NCBI RefSeq assembly: GCF_018130465.1
Contig: NZ_JAFCKJ010000003.1
Coordinates: 558,001 to 622,000 of the forward strand
Reading direction: 5' to 3'
Length of the DNA: 64,000 nucleotides
DNA from: Bradyrhizobium canariense
GTDB lineage: Bacteria; Pseudomonadota; Alphaproteobacteria; Rhizobiales; Xanthobacteraceae
Numbering within the stretch: the first letter of the stretch is position 1; every line of letters begins with the position of its first letter. This document shows positions 51,210-59,563 of the stretch, piece by piece. Both the position numbers and the translations under genes were made by a program. The notes below the pieces were generated by a model, which was not told where the DNA came from, made no database searches, and worked only from the letters and a program-made list of their open reading frames with translations.

Positions 51210-51557
51210 TCAATCCGGCACCAACAGCCGGAGATTGCCTTTGAAGCGGATGCTCTGCTTGCCGGCGAGCGCGATGCCCTCGCCGTACGCGGTCTCGTCA
51301 TTGTAGGTGCCGCTGAAGCCGATGGTCACGACCTTGCGGCCCCACACCGGGCGCTCGTCGAACGAGGGTGAATGCTCCTCGTTGGTCAGCTCGCCCTTCC
51401 ACTTGCCGTCGGCCGAGGTGTAGCTGCCGTAGGCGAAAAAGAATGAGTCCCCGCCCCTCATGGTGCCGTCGCGCAGGACCATGACGCCCTGGTTGCCGCC
51501 CTGGACGGCATCCAGCATCTCGATCCGGATATGATAGAGCCCGTTCCTGATTGTCAT
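51210..51557 (-). CDS. GrlR-like single-domain protein, paralogue 3
   Basis: 115 residues from ATG 51557, equal to one of the two domains in the proteins at 43556 and 46561: R-N-G-L-Y-H-I-R-I-E, G-N-Q-G-V-M-V-L-R-D-G, R-G-G-D-S-F-F-F-A-Y-G-S-Y, T-I-G-F-S-G-T-Y, and G-I-A-L-A-G-K-Q-S-I-R-F. Closer to the C-terminal domain of the paralogues. The stop codon abuts that of the convergent SDR gene (TGATCA). Function unknown. Confidence 0.75.
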   Translation of the reverse strand: MTIRNGLYHIRIEMLDAVQGGNQGVMVLRDGTMRGGDSFFFAYGSYTSADGKWKGELTNEEHSPSFDERPVWGRKVVTIGFSGTYNDETAYGEGIALAGKQSIRFKGNLRLLVPD

Positions 51558-51683
51558 CGCGTCAAGCGCCCGACTGTCCCGCCCGCAGGATAGCCGGATC
51601 ATCGGTTCCCGATCAAATGGCGCAGAGGCCTAGGTCCGTTCCGGGCTAAACTGCCCGCCACTGATTCTCCGATCGGACGTGCT

Positions 51684-52370
51684 GTGGAAACCACGCTCTA
51701 TCTGCCTGTCAAACGCTTCCTCGAAGAGCTCGGCTTCACGGTCAAGGGCGAGATCGGCGGCTGCGATCTCGTGGGCCTCAGCGCCGGCGATCCGCCGGTG
51801 GTGGTAATCGGCGAGCTCAAGCTGACCTTCAATCTCGAGCTGATCCTTCAGGCGGTCGATCGTGCACCAGCCGGCGACGAGGTCTGGATTGCCGCAAAGA
51901 TGTCAGCGCGCGGCAAGGGACGCGAGACCGACGCGCGCTATCGCAATCTCTGTCGCCGCCTCGGCTTCGGCATGCTCGGGGTGACCGACCGCGGTCAGGT
52001 CGAAGTGCTGGTGAAGCCGCCGACTGCAGCCCCACGCCGCGAGCCGAAGGTCCGTTCGCGCCTCGTTGCGGAGCATCAGCGCCGCCAGGGCGATCCGGTG
52101 CTGGGCGGCAGCACCCGCGCGCCGATCATGACGGCCTATCGGCAGCAGGCGCTGGCCTGCGCCTCGGAGCTCGCCGCAGGCCCGCGGCGGGTGAGCGAAT
52201 TGCGCCAACGCTGTCCCGATGCCGGCAAGATCATGCTTAACAATGTGTATGGCTGGTTCGAACGCACTGAGCGGGGAATCTACGGGCTGACGGAAGCGGG
52301 CCACGCGGCGCTCAAACGCTGGCCTCAACAGCGGGTTGAGGTTGTTGCCGGCGCCGCGTCACCGCCCTGA
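51684..52370 (+). CDS. DUF2161 protein, PD-(D/E)xK nuclease-like
   Basis: 228 residues from GTG 51684. The first half has the restriction-endonuclease-like core: V-K-R-F-L-E-E-L-G-F, then G-C-D-L-V and V-I-G-E-L-K-L near 53, where D and E-x-K form the usual metal site. The second half is a winged-helix-like segment (G-P-R-R-V-S-E-L-R-Q, N-N-V-Y-G-W-F-E-R). This fits DUF2161. Activity has not been shown for the family. It stands alone between the GrlR-like and helical-protein genes. Confidence 0.8.
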   Translation: METTLYLPVKRFLEELGFTVKGEIGGCDLVGLSAGDPPVVVIGELKLTFNLELILQAVDRAPAGDEVWIAAKMSARGKGRETDARYRNLCRRLGFGMLGVTDRGQVEVLVKPPTAAPRREPKVRSRLVAEHQRRQGDPVLGGSTRAPIMTAYRQQALACASELAAGPRRVSELRQRCPDAGKIMLNNVYGWFERTERGIYGLTEAGHAALKRWPQQRVEVVAGAASPP

Positions 52371-52465
52371 CACCCAACCGGTGCATAGCTGAGATGCCAC
52401 ACCAATTTCATATTGCAATGCAACATATACGGCACTAGGTATCCCGGCATCGAAACGAGGCCGTT

Positions 52466-52771
52466 ATGAACGCAGACTGGAATACCAAATATGGCACGCG
52501 GCGCGTGCGCCACGATCCGCCGACCCTGGACGAGGCGATCTTCGCCGCCGTCGGCATTACCGATGATCAGGAGCAGCAGGCCGAGATCGCGGCAGCTCTC
52601 ATGGGAATGCCTATCGAAACGGTCCAGGCCGAGGTGAAGAAGCTGGCCCGTACCAACAGCCGCGTCACCGCCACGCGCGTGATCGCCGGCGAACAGGGCG
52701 CGCAGCGCTCGGTGGTGGTCGAACGCCGTGTCGTGCGCCGCTTCGGCAACGACAAGCGCACCGGCACCTGA
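52466..52771 (+). CDS. Small helical protein, function unknown
   Basis: 101 residues. The first half has an acidic helix D-E-A-I-F-A-A-V-G-I-T-D-D-Q-E-Q-Q-A-E-I-A-A-A-L-M-G-M and a second helix; the end is a basic beta segment (V-V-E-R-R-V-V-R-R-F-G). The layout suggests a small DNA- or RNA-binding protein, but no family is recognised. A clean terminator follows. Confidence 0.65.
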   Translation: MNADWNTKYGTRRVRHDPPTLDEAIFAAVGITDDQEQQAEIAAALMGMPIETVQAEVKKLARTNSRVTATRVIAGEQGAQRSVVVERRVVRRFGNDKRTGT

Positions 52772-52797
52772 GCGCTTAGTTCGCTATTTCCAATACG

Positions 52798-52829
52798 AAA
52801 GCGGACCGGTTTCACCGGTCCGCTTTTTT
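52798..52829 (+). terminator. Intrinsic terminator, bidirectional
   Basis: AAAGCGGACCGGT pairs perfectly with ACCGGTCCGCTTT around TTC and is followed by TTT. It lies 26 bases after the 52466 gene and 22 before the stop of the convergent GNAT gene, so it serves both. Confidence 0.93.
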
Positions 52830-52851
52830 GATTCCAGTCGGCTTTTTCAGG

Positions 52852-53481
52852 TCAGGCGGCGCGACTGCCATAGATGCTGGAGATGATCTTCCAGCAGGTC
52901 GAGTTGAAGCTGAGAAGAGCGCGGCCGGCCGTGAATGGCGAGGCCGCGAGATCAGCGAGCTCGTCCTCAGGCGCCTTGGCGAGATCGATCGTGCCGGTCG
53001 ATTCGCCATGACGGAATTGCAGATGCGCCCCGAACTTCCTGGCGAGCGCCCGCATCGCGTGATTCTCGGCGCCGGTGGTGATGCGCAGGCACTTGTAGCC
53101 CTTCCAGCGTGCTTCCGCGATCAGGCGGCTGAACAGCACGGTGCCGACATTCTGGCGCCGCGCCGAGGCTTCCACGCTGAAGGCGACCTCGGGCAGCGAA
53201 TCGCCCTCGGGCGGATGCAGCTCGGCCGCACCGCGGACCACGCCGTCGACGATGTAGGCGACGATCACGGTGCCGTCCTCGGCACAGCGGGCGGCGTAAC
53301 GCTCGATAAAGCTGTTGTCGAGAAAACCGTTGAAACGGTCGTGCCGGCTTTCGGCATCGAGCCTCAACAGGTGATCGCGCAAGAGCGGCAATTCTTCCTG
53401 CTGGCTCAAGGTCCGCACGTAGCCCTGAACGGACTTCGGGCGGTTGGTTTCTTCAAGTGCCAAATTTGCTGCGAGTGACAA
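52852..53481 (-). CDS. GNAT acetyltransferase
   Basis: 209 residues. A GNAT core spans about 70-155: V-A-F-S-V-E-A-S-A-R-R-Q-N-V-G-T-V-L-F carries the acetyl-CoA R-x-x-N-V-G loop, and G-A-E-N-H-A-M-R-A-L follows. The substrate is unknown. The C-terminal 45 residues are an extra helical tail. No partner gene is near. The 53482-53631 gap holds only its promoter region. Confidence 0.88.
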   Translation of the reverse strand: MSLAANLALEETNRPKSVQGYVRTLSQQEELPLLRDHLLRLDAESRHDRFNGFLDNSFIERYAARCAEDGTVIVAYIVDGVVRGAAELHPPEGDSLPEVAFSVEASARRQNVGTVLFSRLIAEARWKGYKCLRITTGAENHAMRALARKFGAHLQFRHGESTGTIDLAKAPEDELADLAASPFTAGRALLSFNSTCWKIISSIYGSRAA

Positions 53482-53631
53482 GTCAAAACTCCTCTTGGTG
53501 TCCCTCGAGGAGGCGTTCGAATCCCTAGGCCCCCAATATTGTGCATTGCAACACGCTTTTCAAGACGGGAACCTGCTCAAGTTTCGGGCATCGGAGGCGA
53601 CTAATTCGTTAACAAAATCAAGCCCCCGTAG

Positions 53632-54033
53632 TCATACGAGGACCAGCTGGGTCTGCGTCACCACGGCAACCAGCTTGCCGTCCTCGGTCTCCAGCCGGGT
53701 GGTCCAGACCTGGGTCCGCCGGCCTCTGTGGATTGGGGTGGCGGTCGCGATCACCGTTGTTCCCTCCTTGGCACCGCCGATGAAGTTGGTCTTGCTCTCG
53801 AGCGTGGTCGTGCCCTTGGCGTCCTCCGGTAGATTGATCACGGTGGCCGCCGCGCCGACGGAATCGGCCAGCGCCATCACCGCGCCACCGTGGATGGTGT
53901 GGTGCAGCGTGCAGAGATCGGGCCTGACCGTCATCCGCGCCACCACGCGATCTTTCCCGGCCTCGACGAACTCGACACCTTTGAGTTCGGCAAACGGCAT
54001 CTTCATCGCTTTAAGTTTCTCGAGCGGCGTCAT
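53632..54033 (-). CDS. PaaI-type hotdog thioesterase
   Basis: 133 residues. The ATG at 54033 has GGGAGG upstream, which decides the start. The hotdog signature is H-H-T-I-H-G-G-A-V-M-A-L-A-D near 45-58, with the catalytic D58 and N-F in T-N-F-I-G-G near 82. It hydrolyses acyl- or aryl-CoA thioesters. The binding-protein gene at 54153 diverges from it over 119 bases. Confidence 0.93.
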   Translation of the reverse strand: MTPLEKLKAMKMPFAELKGVEFVEAGKDRVVARMTVRPDLCTLHHTIHGGAVMALADSVGAAATVINLPEDAKGTTTLESKTNFIGGAKEGTTVIATATPIHRGRRTQVWTTRLETEDGKLVAVVTQTQLVLV

Positions 54034-54152
54034 CGGATTTCCTCCCAAATCATTCTGCTCACAGGGTGAATTGCTCCGCGCGGCAAAGCAATGACGTCCG
54101 AGGTAATAGTCGCCGTGACATTGGCCGAAGCGTTTGCGCATATGGTTTCGCC

Positions 54153-54956
54153 ATGCGCCACTTCCCGCCCCACCGTATCGTCTGCCTGACCGAAGAGACG
54201 GTCGAGACGCTCTATCTGCTCGGCGAACAGGACCGCATCGTCGGCGTCTCCGGCTACGCCGTTCGTCCGCCCCAGGTGCGGCGCGAGAAGCCGCGGGTAT
54301 CGGCCTTCGTCTCCGCGGACATCCCGAAAATCCAGGCGCTGGAACCGGACCTCGTGCTCGCCTTCTCGGATCTCCAGGCGGGCATCGTCGCCGATCTGGT
54401 TCGAGCCGGCGTCGATGTCCACGTTTTCAACCAGCGCGACGTCGCCGGGATTCTTGCGATGATCCGCACGCTGGGCGCGCTGGTCGGCGCGGCTGAGCGT
54501 GCGGAGGAACTCGCCCAGGGGCTTGAACGGCGCCTCGCCATGATCGCAGCAACGTCCCGTCCCTCGCGGCGGCCAAAAGTCTTTTTCGAGGAGTGGGACG
54601 ATCCACTGATCTCAGGCATCGGGTGGGTCTCCGAACTGATCGAGATCGCCGGCGGCGAGGATGTATTTCCGGAGCTGCGCCATCGGCAGGCGGCGAAGGA
54701 TCGCATCGTTTCGGCGGACGCGGTTCGTGAGGCTGCGCCCGACGTGATCCTCGCCTCATGGTGTGGCAAGAAGGTCGTCCCTGCCCGCATCAGCGCGCGC
54801 GACGGCTGGAGCGAGATCCCAGCCGTGCGCGATGGTCGTATCGTCGAAATCAAATCGACGATCATATTGCAGCCAGGGCCGGCGGCGCTGACGGACGGGC
54901 TCAATGCAGTCGTGCAGGCGCTGTGGGGACCGCACCTAAGCTTGCGCACGCTGTAA
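54153..54956 (+). CDS. BtuF/FecB-type binding protein without signal peptide
   Basis: 267 residues. The type III periplasmic-binding-protein fold is clear: R-I-V-C-L-T-E-E-T-V-E-T-L, then G-V-S-G-Y near 30, P-K-I-Q-A-L-E-P-D-L-V near 55-65 and S-W-C-G-K-K near 195. It resembles cobalamin- or siderophore-binding proteins. No signal peptide or lipobox is visible from any start, so it may be cytosolic, as some BtuF-like proteins are. No transporter subunits are adjacent. Confidence 0.8.
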   Translation: MRHFPPHRIVCLTEETVETLYLLGEQDRIVGVSGYAVRPPQVRREKPRVSAFVSADIPKIQALEPDLVLAFSDLQAGIVADLVRAGVDVHVFNQRDVAGILAMIRTLGALVGAAERAEELAQGLERRLAMIAATSRPSRRPKVFFEEWDDPLISGIGWVSELIEIAGGEDVFPELRHRQAAKDRIVSADAVREAAPDVILASWCGKKVVPARISARDGWSEIPAVRDGRIVEIKSTIILQPGPAALTDGLNAVVQALWGPHLSLRTL

Positions 54957-54958
54957 CC

Positions 54959-55106
54959 CCGTCATCCTGAGGTGCGAGCTGCGCGGTGCGCAGCACCGTG
55001 CAGGGAGCCTCGAAGGATGAACGGCCCCGATGCAGCCGGGCCGTCGCCCTTCGAGGCTCGCCCAGCGGCGCAATTGCGCCACTGAGCTCGCACCTCAGGG
55101 TGACGG
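54959..55106. repeat. Long nested palindromic repeat, family A (copy 2)
   Basis: The same outer arms (CCGTCATCCTGAGGTGCGAG, closing CCTCAGGGTGACGG) and inner arms (GAGCCTCGAAGGATGA, closing CCCTTCGAGGCT) as the repeat at 6405-6563. It lies just after the stop of the BtuF-like gene and just before the stop of the convergent kynU gene. Confidence 0.88.
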
Positions 55107-55116
55107 GGATAGCTTC

Positions 55117-56319
55117 TCACGTCACCGCATTCACGACCTGATACTCCGGCCGCCGCCACACCTCGCCCGCGATCACGTCCTCGATGACCTCGGCCGCCTT
55201 CAGCACCTCGGTCTCGCCGATATACAGCGGCGTGATGCCAAACCTCATGATATCCGGCGCGCGGAAATCGCCGATCACACCGCGGGCAATCAGGGCCTGC
55301 ATCGCGGCGTAGCCGCCTTCGAAGGCAAAGGAGATCTGCGAGCCGCGACGCTGATGGGCGCGCGGCGTGACGAGCGTTAGCTGCGGGCAACGGCGCTCGA
55401 CTTCGCTGATGAGGAGATCGCCGAGCGCCAGCGAGCGGGCCCGGACCTCCGTGATATCGACGCGATCCCAGATGTCGAGCGACGCCTCCAGCGCCGCCAT
55501 TGCCAGCACCGGCGGCGTGCCGACGCGCATGCGCTCGACGCCGCCCGCGGCCGCATAGGCAAGCTCGAATGCGAACGGCTTTGCGTGGCCCATCCAGCCC
55601 GACAAAGCGGCGCGGACGCTGTCGGCGTGGCGCGGCGCGACGTAGAGGAAGGCGGGCGCGCCGGGGCCGGCGTTGATGTATTTGTAGGTGCACCCGGCGG
55701 CGAAATCAGCGCCGGTGCCTGCAAGGTCGACCGGCAGCGCGCCGGCCGAATGCGCGAGATCCCAGACCGTGACGATGCCGAGCGCATGCGCTCTTGCAGT
55801 CAGCTTCGCCATGTCGTGGCGTCGTCCGGTGCGGTAATCGACCTCGGTGATGTAGAGCACCGCGATCTCCTCCGACAACGAGGCTTCGATCTCCTCCGGC
55901 GCCACCAGGCGCAATTGATGACCACGGCCGAGCGTCGCGATCAGGCCTTCGGCCATGTAGAGATCGGTCGGAAAATTGCCGGTGTCGGACAGGACGACCT
56001 TGCGCGATGCATCCATGTCGAGCGCGGCGGCGAGCGCCTGATAGACCTTGAGCGACAGCGTGTCTCCGACCATGACGTAGCCGGCTTCCGCACCGATCAG
56101 TCGCGCGATGCGATCGCCGACATGGCGCGGCTGCACGTACCAGCCTGCCGTATTCCAGGCGCGGATCAGCTCATTACCCCACTCGGCGGTGATGACGCGG
56201 CTGACGCGCTCGGCAACGCCAAGCGGCAACGCGCCGAGCGAATTGCCGTCGAGATAGATCACACCGTCGGGCATATGGAACAGCGCCCTGGTGTCGTCGT
56301 AGACGCGAAGCTTGGTCAT
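55117..56319 (-). CDS. kynU: Kynureninase
   Basis: 400 residues. It cleaves kynurenine (or 3-hydroxykynurenine) to anthranilate (or 3-hydroxyanthranilate) and alanine. The PLP lysine is in G-C-T-Y-K-Y-I-N-A-G-P-G-A-P near 224-237. Other family signs are Y-L-D-G-N-S-L-G near 22 and W-D-L-A-H-S-A-G near 196. It is the last gene of the operon, 8 bp after kynA. A family A repeat follows the stop. Confidence 0.97.
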   Translation of the reverse strand: MTKLRVYDDTRALFHMPDGVIYLDGNSLGALPLGVAERVSRVITAEWGNELIRAWNTAGWYVQPRHVGDRIARLIGAEAGYVMVGDTLSLKVYQALAAALDMDASRKVVLSDTGNFPTDLYMAEGLIATLGRGHQLRLVAPEEIEASLSEEIAVLYITEVDYRTGRRHDMAKLTARAHALGIVTVWDLAHSAGALPVDLAGTGADFAAGCTYKYINAGPGAPAFLYVAPRHADSVRAALSGWMGHAKPFAFELAYAAAGGVERMRVGTPPVLAMAALEASLDIWDRVDITEVRARSLALGDLLISEVERRCPQLTLVTPRAHQRRGSQISFAFEGGYAAMQALIARGVIGDFRAPDIMRFGITPLYIGETEVLKAAEVIEDVIAGEVWRRPEYQVVNAVT

Positions 56320-56327
56320 GAAACTCT

Positions 56328-57167
56328 CTACAGGATCGTGCGCACGCGCCAGAGTTCGGGGAACAGCTCGACCTCCAGCATGCGCTTGAGGTAGCTGACG
56401 CCGCCGGTGCCGCCGGTGCCGCGCTTGAAGCCGATGACGCGTTCGACCGTCGTCACGTGGTTGAAACGCCAGCGCCGGAAATAATCCTCGAAATCGACCA
56501 GCTTCTCGGCGAGCTCGTAGAGCATCCAGTGCGTCTCCGGCGCCTCGTAGACGATACGCCAGGCCTGCAGCACGCCTTCGTTGAAGCTATGAATCTCGCG
56601 AACATCGCGCGCCAGCACGGCCGCGGGCATCTTGAGCCCGTTGCGGTCGGCGAGCCGCAGCACCTCGTCATAAAGGCTTGGCGTCGCGAGCTCGGCTTCG
56701 AGCAGCTGCGTGGTTTCCAAATCGTGCGCGTGCGGCTTGAGCATGGCGTGGTTGCGGTTGCCGAGCAGGAATTCGATCAGCCGGTATTGCCGCGACTGGA
56801 AGCCCGACGACTGGCCGAGCTGCGAGCGGAAGCGCGTATACTCGCTGGGCGTCATCGTGCGCAGCACGTCCCAGGCGCCGTTGAGCTGCTCGAAGATGCG
56901 CGACATCCGTGCCAGCATCTTCATCGCAGGCTGCACCTCATCCTTCGCGATCGAACGGCGTGCGGCGCTGAGCTCGTGGATTGCGAGCCGCATCCACAGC
57001 TCGGTGGTCTGATGCTGGATAATGAACAGCATCTCGTCATGCGCTTCCGACAGCGGATGCTGCGCGCCGAGGATCGCGTCCAGCGCCAGATAATTGCCAT
57101 AGGACATACGCCGGGTGAAATCGGTCTCGGCACCTTCGCTTGCGGGATCGTATTCGCTGGACGTCAT
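56328..57167 (-). CDS. kynA: Tryptophan 2,3-dioxygenase
   Basis: 279 residues of haem enzyme. The family signature [17 protein letters not shown] is near 37-53, with the substrate and haem contact residues in E-L-W-M-R-L, and [13 protein letters not shown] near 112. It opens the indole ring of tryptophan to give N-formylkynurenine, the first step of the pathway. AAAGGACC lies before the ATG. It starts 33 bp after the formamidase gene and ends 8 bp before kynU. Confidence 0.97.
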   Translation of the reverse strand: MTSSEYDPASEGAETDFTRRMSYGNYLALDAILGAQHPLSEAHDEMLFIIQHQTTELWMRLAIHELSAARRSIAKDEVQPAMKMLARMSRIFEQLNGAWDVLRTMTPSEYTRFRSQLGQSSGFQSRQYRLIEFLLGNRNHAMLKPHAHDLETTQLLEAELATPSLYDEVLRLADRNGLKMPAAVLARDVREIHSFNEGVLQAWRIVYEAPETHWMLYELAEKLVDFEDYFRRWRFNHVTTVERVIGFKRGTGGTGGVSYLKRMLEVELFPELWRVRTIL

Positions 57168-57200
57168 GACTGGTCCTTTCGATCGATCTTCCAGGCCTCG

Positions 57201-58010
57201 TCAGTCGAGCCCGATCAGGCGCGCGGTGATCGGCGACGACGGGTCCTTGAGGGCGTCGATCACGGTGAAATGGTTGAGCCCGGGATCGACGACGAGACGC
57301 GTCGGCACGTCGAAGCCAGTCCAGACATTGGCCATCAGATCGGACTGGCGGATGAATTCGGGCCGCTCGTTGCCCCCGACCCAGGCGGTCACCGGCGAAT
57401 GCCCGCGCGGCAGATGCAGCGCCGCGCTTTCCAGCGTCGCCTCCTCCATCGTCATGCGCAGGGTGTCGTTCATCCTGGCCTTGAGCAGCGGACGCAGATC
57501 ATGCAGGCCGCTGATGGAGAGCGTGCCGGCGATGCGGTTGGCGACGGCGGGCTCGAGCCTACTATCATTGCACAGCATGCGCGTGACGAGATGGCCGCCC
57601 GCGGAATGGCCGGCGAGCCGGATTGGGCCCGCGACGAGCGAGGCCGCCTTGGCGATCGCTGTGGTGATTTCCGCCGTAATGTCGGAGATGCGCGCGGCCG
57701 GCGTCAGCGTGTAGCTTGGCAGCGCGACCGCCCAGCCATGATGGCGCGCGCCCTCGGCAAGATCGGTCCATGTCGACTTGTCGAAGCGCATCCAGTAGCC
57801 GCCGTGGACGAACACGACGAGGCCCTTGCTGTCTTCGTCGGGCAGGATCAGGTCGAGGCGCTGGCGCTCGCCGGCGCCATAGGCGATGTCGGCGCGAAAT
57901 TTTTTCAGTCCGGCGCGGTAAGCCGCCGCCCGCTCCGCCCACAGCGCCGGCATCTTGTCCGAGCCCGGGATATGGGCCGAATTAGCGTAAGCGTCATCCC
58001 AATCGCGCAT
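57201..58010 (-). CDS. Alpha/beta-hydrolase, predicted kynurenine formamidase
   Basis: 269 residues. The oxyanion motif H-G-G-Y-W is near 69 and the nucleophile elbow G-H-S-A-G-G-H near 134; the acid and final histidine are in D-P-G-L-N-H-F near 243-248. The alpha/beta-hydrolase formamidase (AFMID type) replaces the metal-dependent KynB in many bacteria. As first gene of kyn operon (formamidase, kynA, kynU) it should turn N-formylkynurenine to kynurenine. GAGGAAG precedes the ATG. Confidence 0.85.
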   Translation of the reverse strand: MRDWDDAYANSAHIPGSDKMPALWAERAAAYRAGLKKFRADIAYGAGERQRLDLILPDEDSKGLVVFVHGGYWMRFDKSTWTDLAEGARHHGWAVALPSYTLTPAARISDITAEITTAIAKAASLVAGPIRLAGHSAGGHLVTRMLCNDSRLEPAVANRIAGTLSISGLHDLRPLLKARMNDTLRMTMEEATLESAALHLPRGHSPVTAWVGGNERPEFIRQSDLMANVWTGFDVPTRLVVDPGLNHFTVIDALKDPSSPITARLIGLD

Positions 58011-58134
58011 CGTGGCTTCCTCGATGGACTCAAGGCCTTGTGGGGCGGGCGCCAGTCTGCCACCGGCGCGGGCGGCATCCTAGTCTTTATTTTAAGCTTA
58101 AAGCATCTGGGAAAGCCGGTGGATCGGGCAGCCC

Positions 58135-58221
58135 CGTCATTGCGAGCGCAGCGAAGCAATCCAGTCTGCCTCCGTGGCGGCAGTCTGGATTGTTTCGTCG
58201 CAAGGGCTCCTCGCAATGACG
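58135..58221. repeat. Palindromic repeat, family B (copy 2)
   Basis: CGTCATTGCGAGCGCAGCGA opens as in the copy at 17288-17367, and the inner pair GCAATCCAGTCTG/CAGTCTGGATTG and the end TCGCAATGACGG match. The right arm has several changes (TTTCGTCGCAAGGGC instead of CTTCGCTGCGC), so this copy is partly degraded. It lies between the formamidase start and the stop of the M20 peptidase gene. Confidence 0.85.
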
Positions 58222-58231
58222 GCGAAAGGGC

Positions 58232-59509
58232 CTACCCCTTCTCCACTCCGCACCAATCCGCGATGAACAGCGCCATCGCCTTGGTCGTCTTCTTCAGCGA
58301 GTCCAGCTCGACATATTCATTGAAGCCGTGCATCTCGCCGCCGCTCGCGCCGAAGCACAGGCTCGGGATACCGTGATTGAGGCCGTAGAAGCGGGTGTCG
58401 GTGAGCGCGGTGAAGACGAGGTCTTCAACTTCGCCGCCATAGACGGTGTTGAAGGCCTTGCCGAACGCCGCCTCGGGCGCGGCGGCATCGGTCAGCTCAT
58501 AGCCTTCCGACAAGAAGCCCGACCATTCGATCTCCGGCGGATTGTTGGCGAGGAAGCGGTGGTTGCGCGCGGCAGCCGCGACGCAGGCCATGATCTCCTT
58601 CTGGTGATCGGCGATCGACCAGCCCGGCAACACGGCAATCCGGCAATCGACGTCGCACCAGGCCGGCACGCTTGAGGCCCAGTCGCCGCCCTTGATGATG
58701 CCGGGGTTGAAGTTGATGGGATGGTTCAGCGTCTTGAAGTGACGATCGGCCTTCGCGCGCTCGTTCCACTCGATCTCGAGTTTTTGCAACGCCTGGATCA
58801 GATGGTAGGCCGCCATGATGGCGTTCGCGCCCGAGCCGGCGAAGGCAACGTGAGTCGGATGGCCCTTCACCCGCAGCCGAAACCAGATCACGCCGACCTG
58901 CGAGCGCACCATCTTGCCGCCAGTCGGCTCGGGGATGAAGCAGGCATCCGCACGATAGCCGCGTTGAAGCGTCGAGAGCGCGCCGACGCCGGTGCTCTCC
59001 TCCTCGATCACCGACTGGAAGTGGATCCGCGCCGTCGGCCTGAGGCCCGCGGCCTTGATCGCATCGAGCGCTGAGAGCGCGCCGATGGTACCCGACTTCA
59101 TGTCGCAGGCACCGCGACCGAACATCTTGCCGTCCTTGATGACGGGCGAAAACGGCGGGGTGTCCCACAATTCCAGCGGCCCCGCGGGCACGACGTCGCA
59201 ATGGCCCTGGAGGATCAGCGATTTGCCGCCATCGGTTTGCGGACGGTAGGTGCCCACCACCGAGCGCGCCTTCGAGAAATCATGCTCGATGGGGCCGAAG
59301 CCGCGCAGATCCTTGAGGTCGTCGACATTGATGTGCCAGTCGTCGACCTCGTAGCCGCGCGCGCGCAGGAGGTCGCCGATCATGTCCTGGCACGGTCCCT
59401 CCGCACCGCGGGTCGAGGGGATCGCGACGAAATCGCTTGTGGTCGCAAGCTGGGCTTCGAAGCCGGCGTCGACGGCGTCAAGAATCCTCTGCTGCGTTTC
59501 GGCATTCAT
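58232..59509 (-). CDS. M20 family metallopeptidase (ArgE/DapE type)
   Basis: 425 residues. The metal site is G-H-C-D-V-V near 93-98 with the D in G-R-G-A-C-D-M-K near 125 and the catalytic-base E-E-E near 162; the dimerisation or lid domain lies about 190-310. ArgE-like and DapE-like enzymes remove an acyl group from amino acids. It is a stand-alone gene and the substrate is unknown. ATG 59509 is set by GGAG nine bases upstream. Confidence 0.9.
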   Translation of the reverse strand: MNAETQQRILDAVDAGFEAQLATTSDFVAIPSTRGAEGPCQDMIGDLLRARGYEVDDWHINVDDLKDLRGFGPIEHDFSKARSVVGTYRPQTDGGKSLILQGHCDVVPAGPLELWDTPPFSPVIKDGKMFGRGACDMKSGTIGALSALDAIKAAGLRPTARIHFQSVIEEESTGVGALSTLQRGYRADACFIPEPTGGKMVRSQVGVIWFRLRVKGHPTHVAFAGSGANAIMAAYHLIQALQKLEIEWNERAKADRHFKTLNHPINFNPGIIKGGDWASSVPAWCDVDCRIAVLPGWSIADHQKEIMACVAAAARNHRFLANNPPEIEWSGFLSEGYELTDAAAPEAAFGKAFNTVYGGEVEDLVFTALTDTRFYGLNHGIPSLCFGASGGEMHGFNEYVELDSLKKTTKAMALFIADWCGVEKG

Positions 59510-59563
59510 CAGGCAACTCCAATCGGGCATTCAGATCATCGATGGAGCGCAAGCTAACCGATT

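Noticed and set aside
56457-58376. A 639-residue open frame on the plus strand
   Set aside because: It covers kynA and the formamidase in antisense. Both are certain genes, so this frame is a by-product of codon bias.
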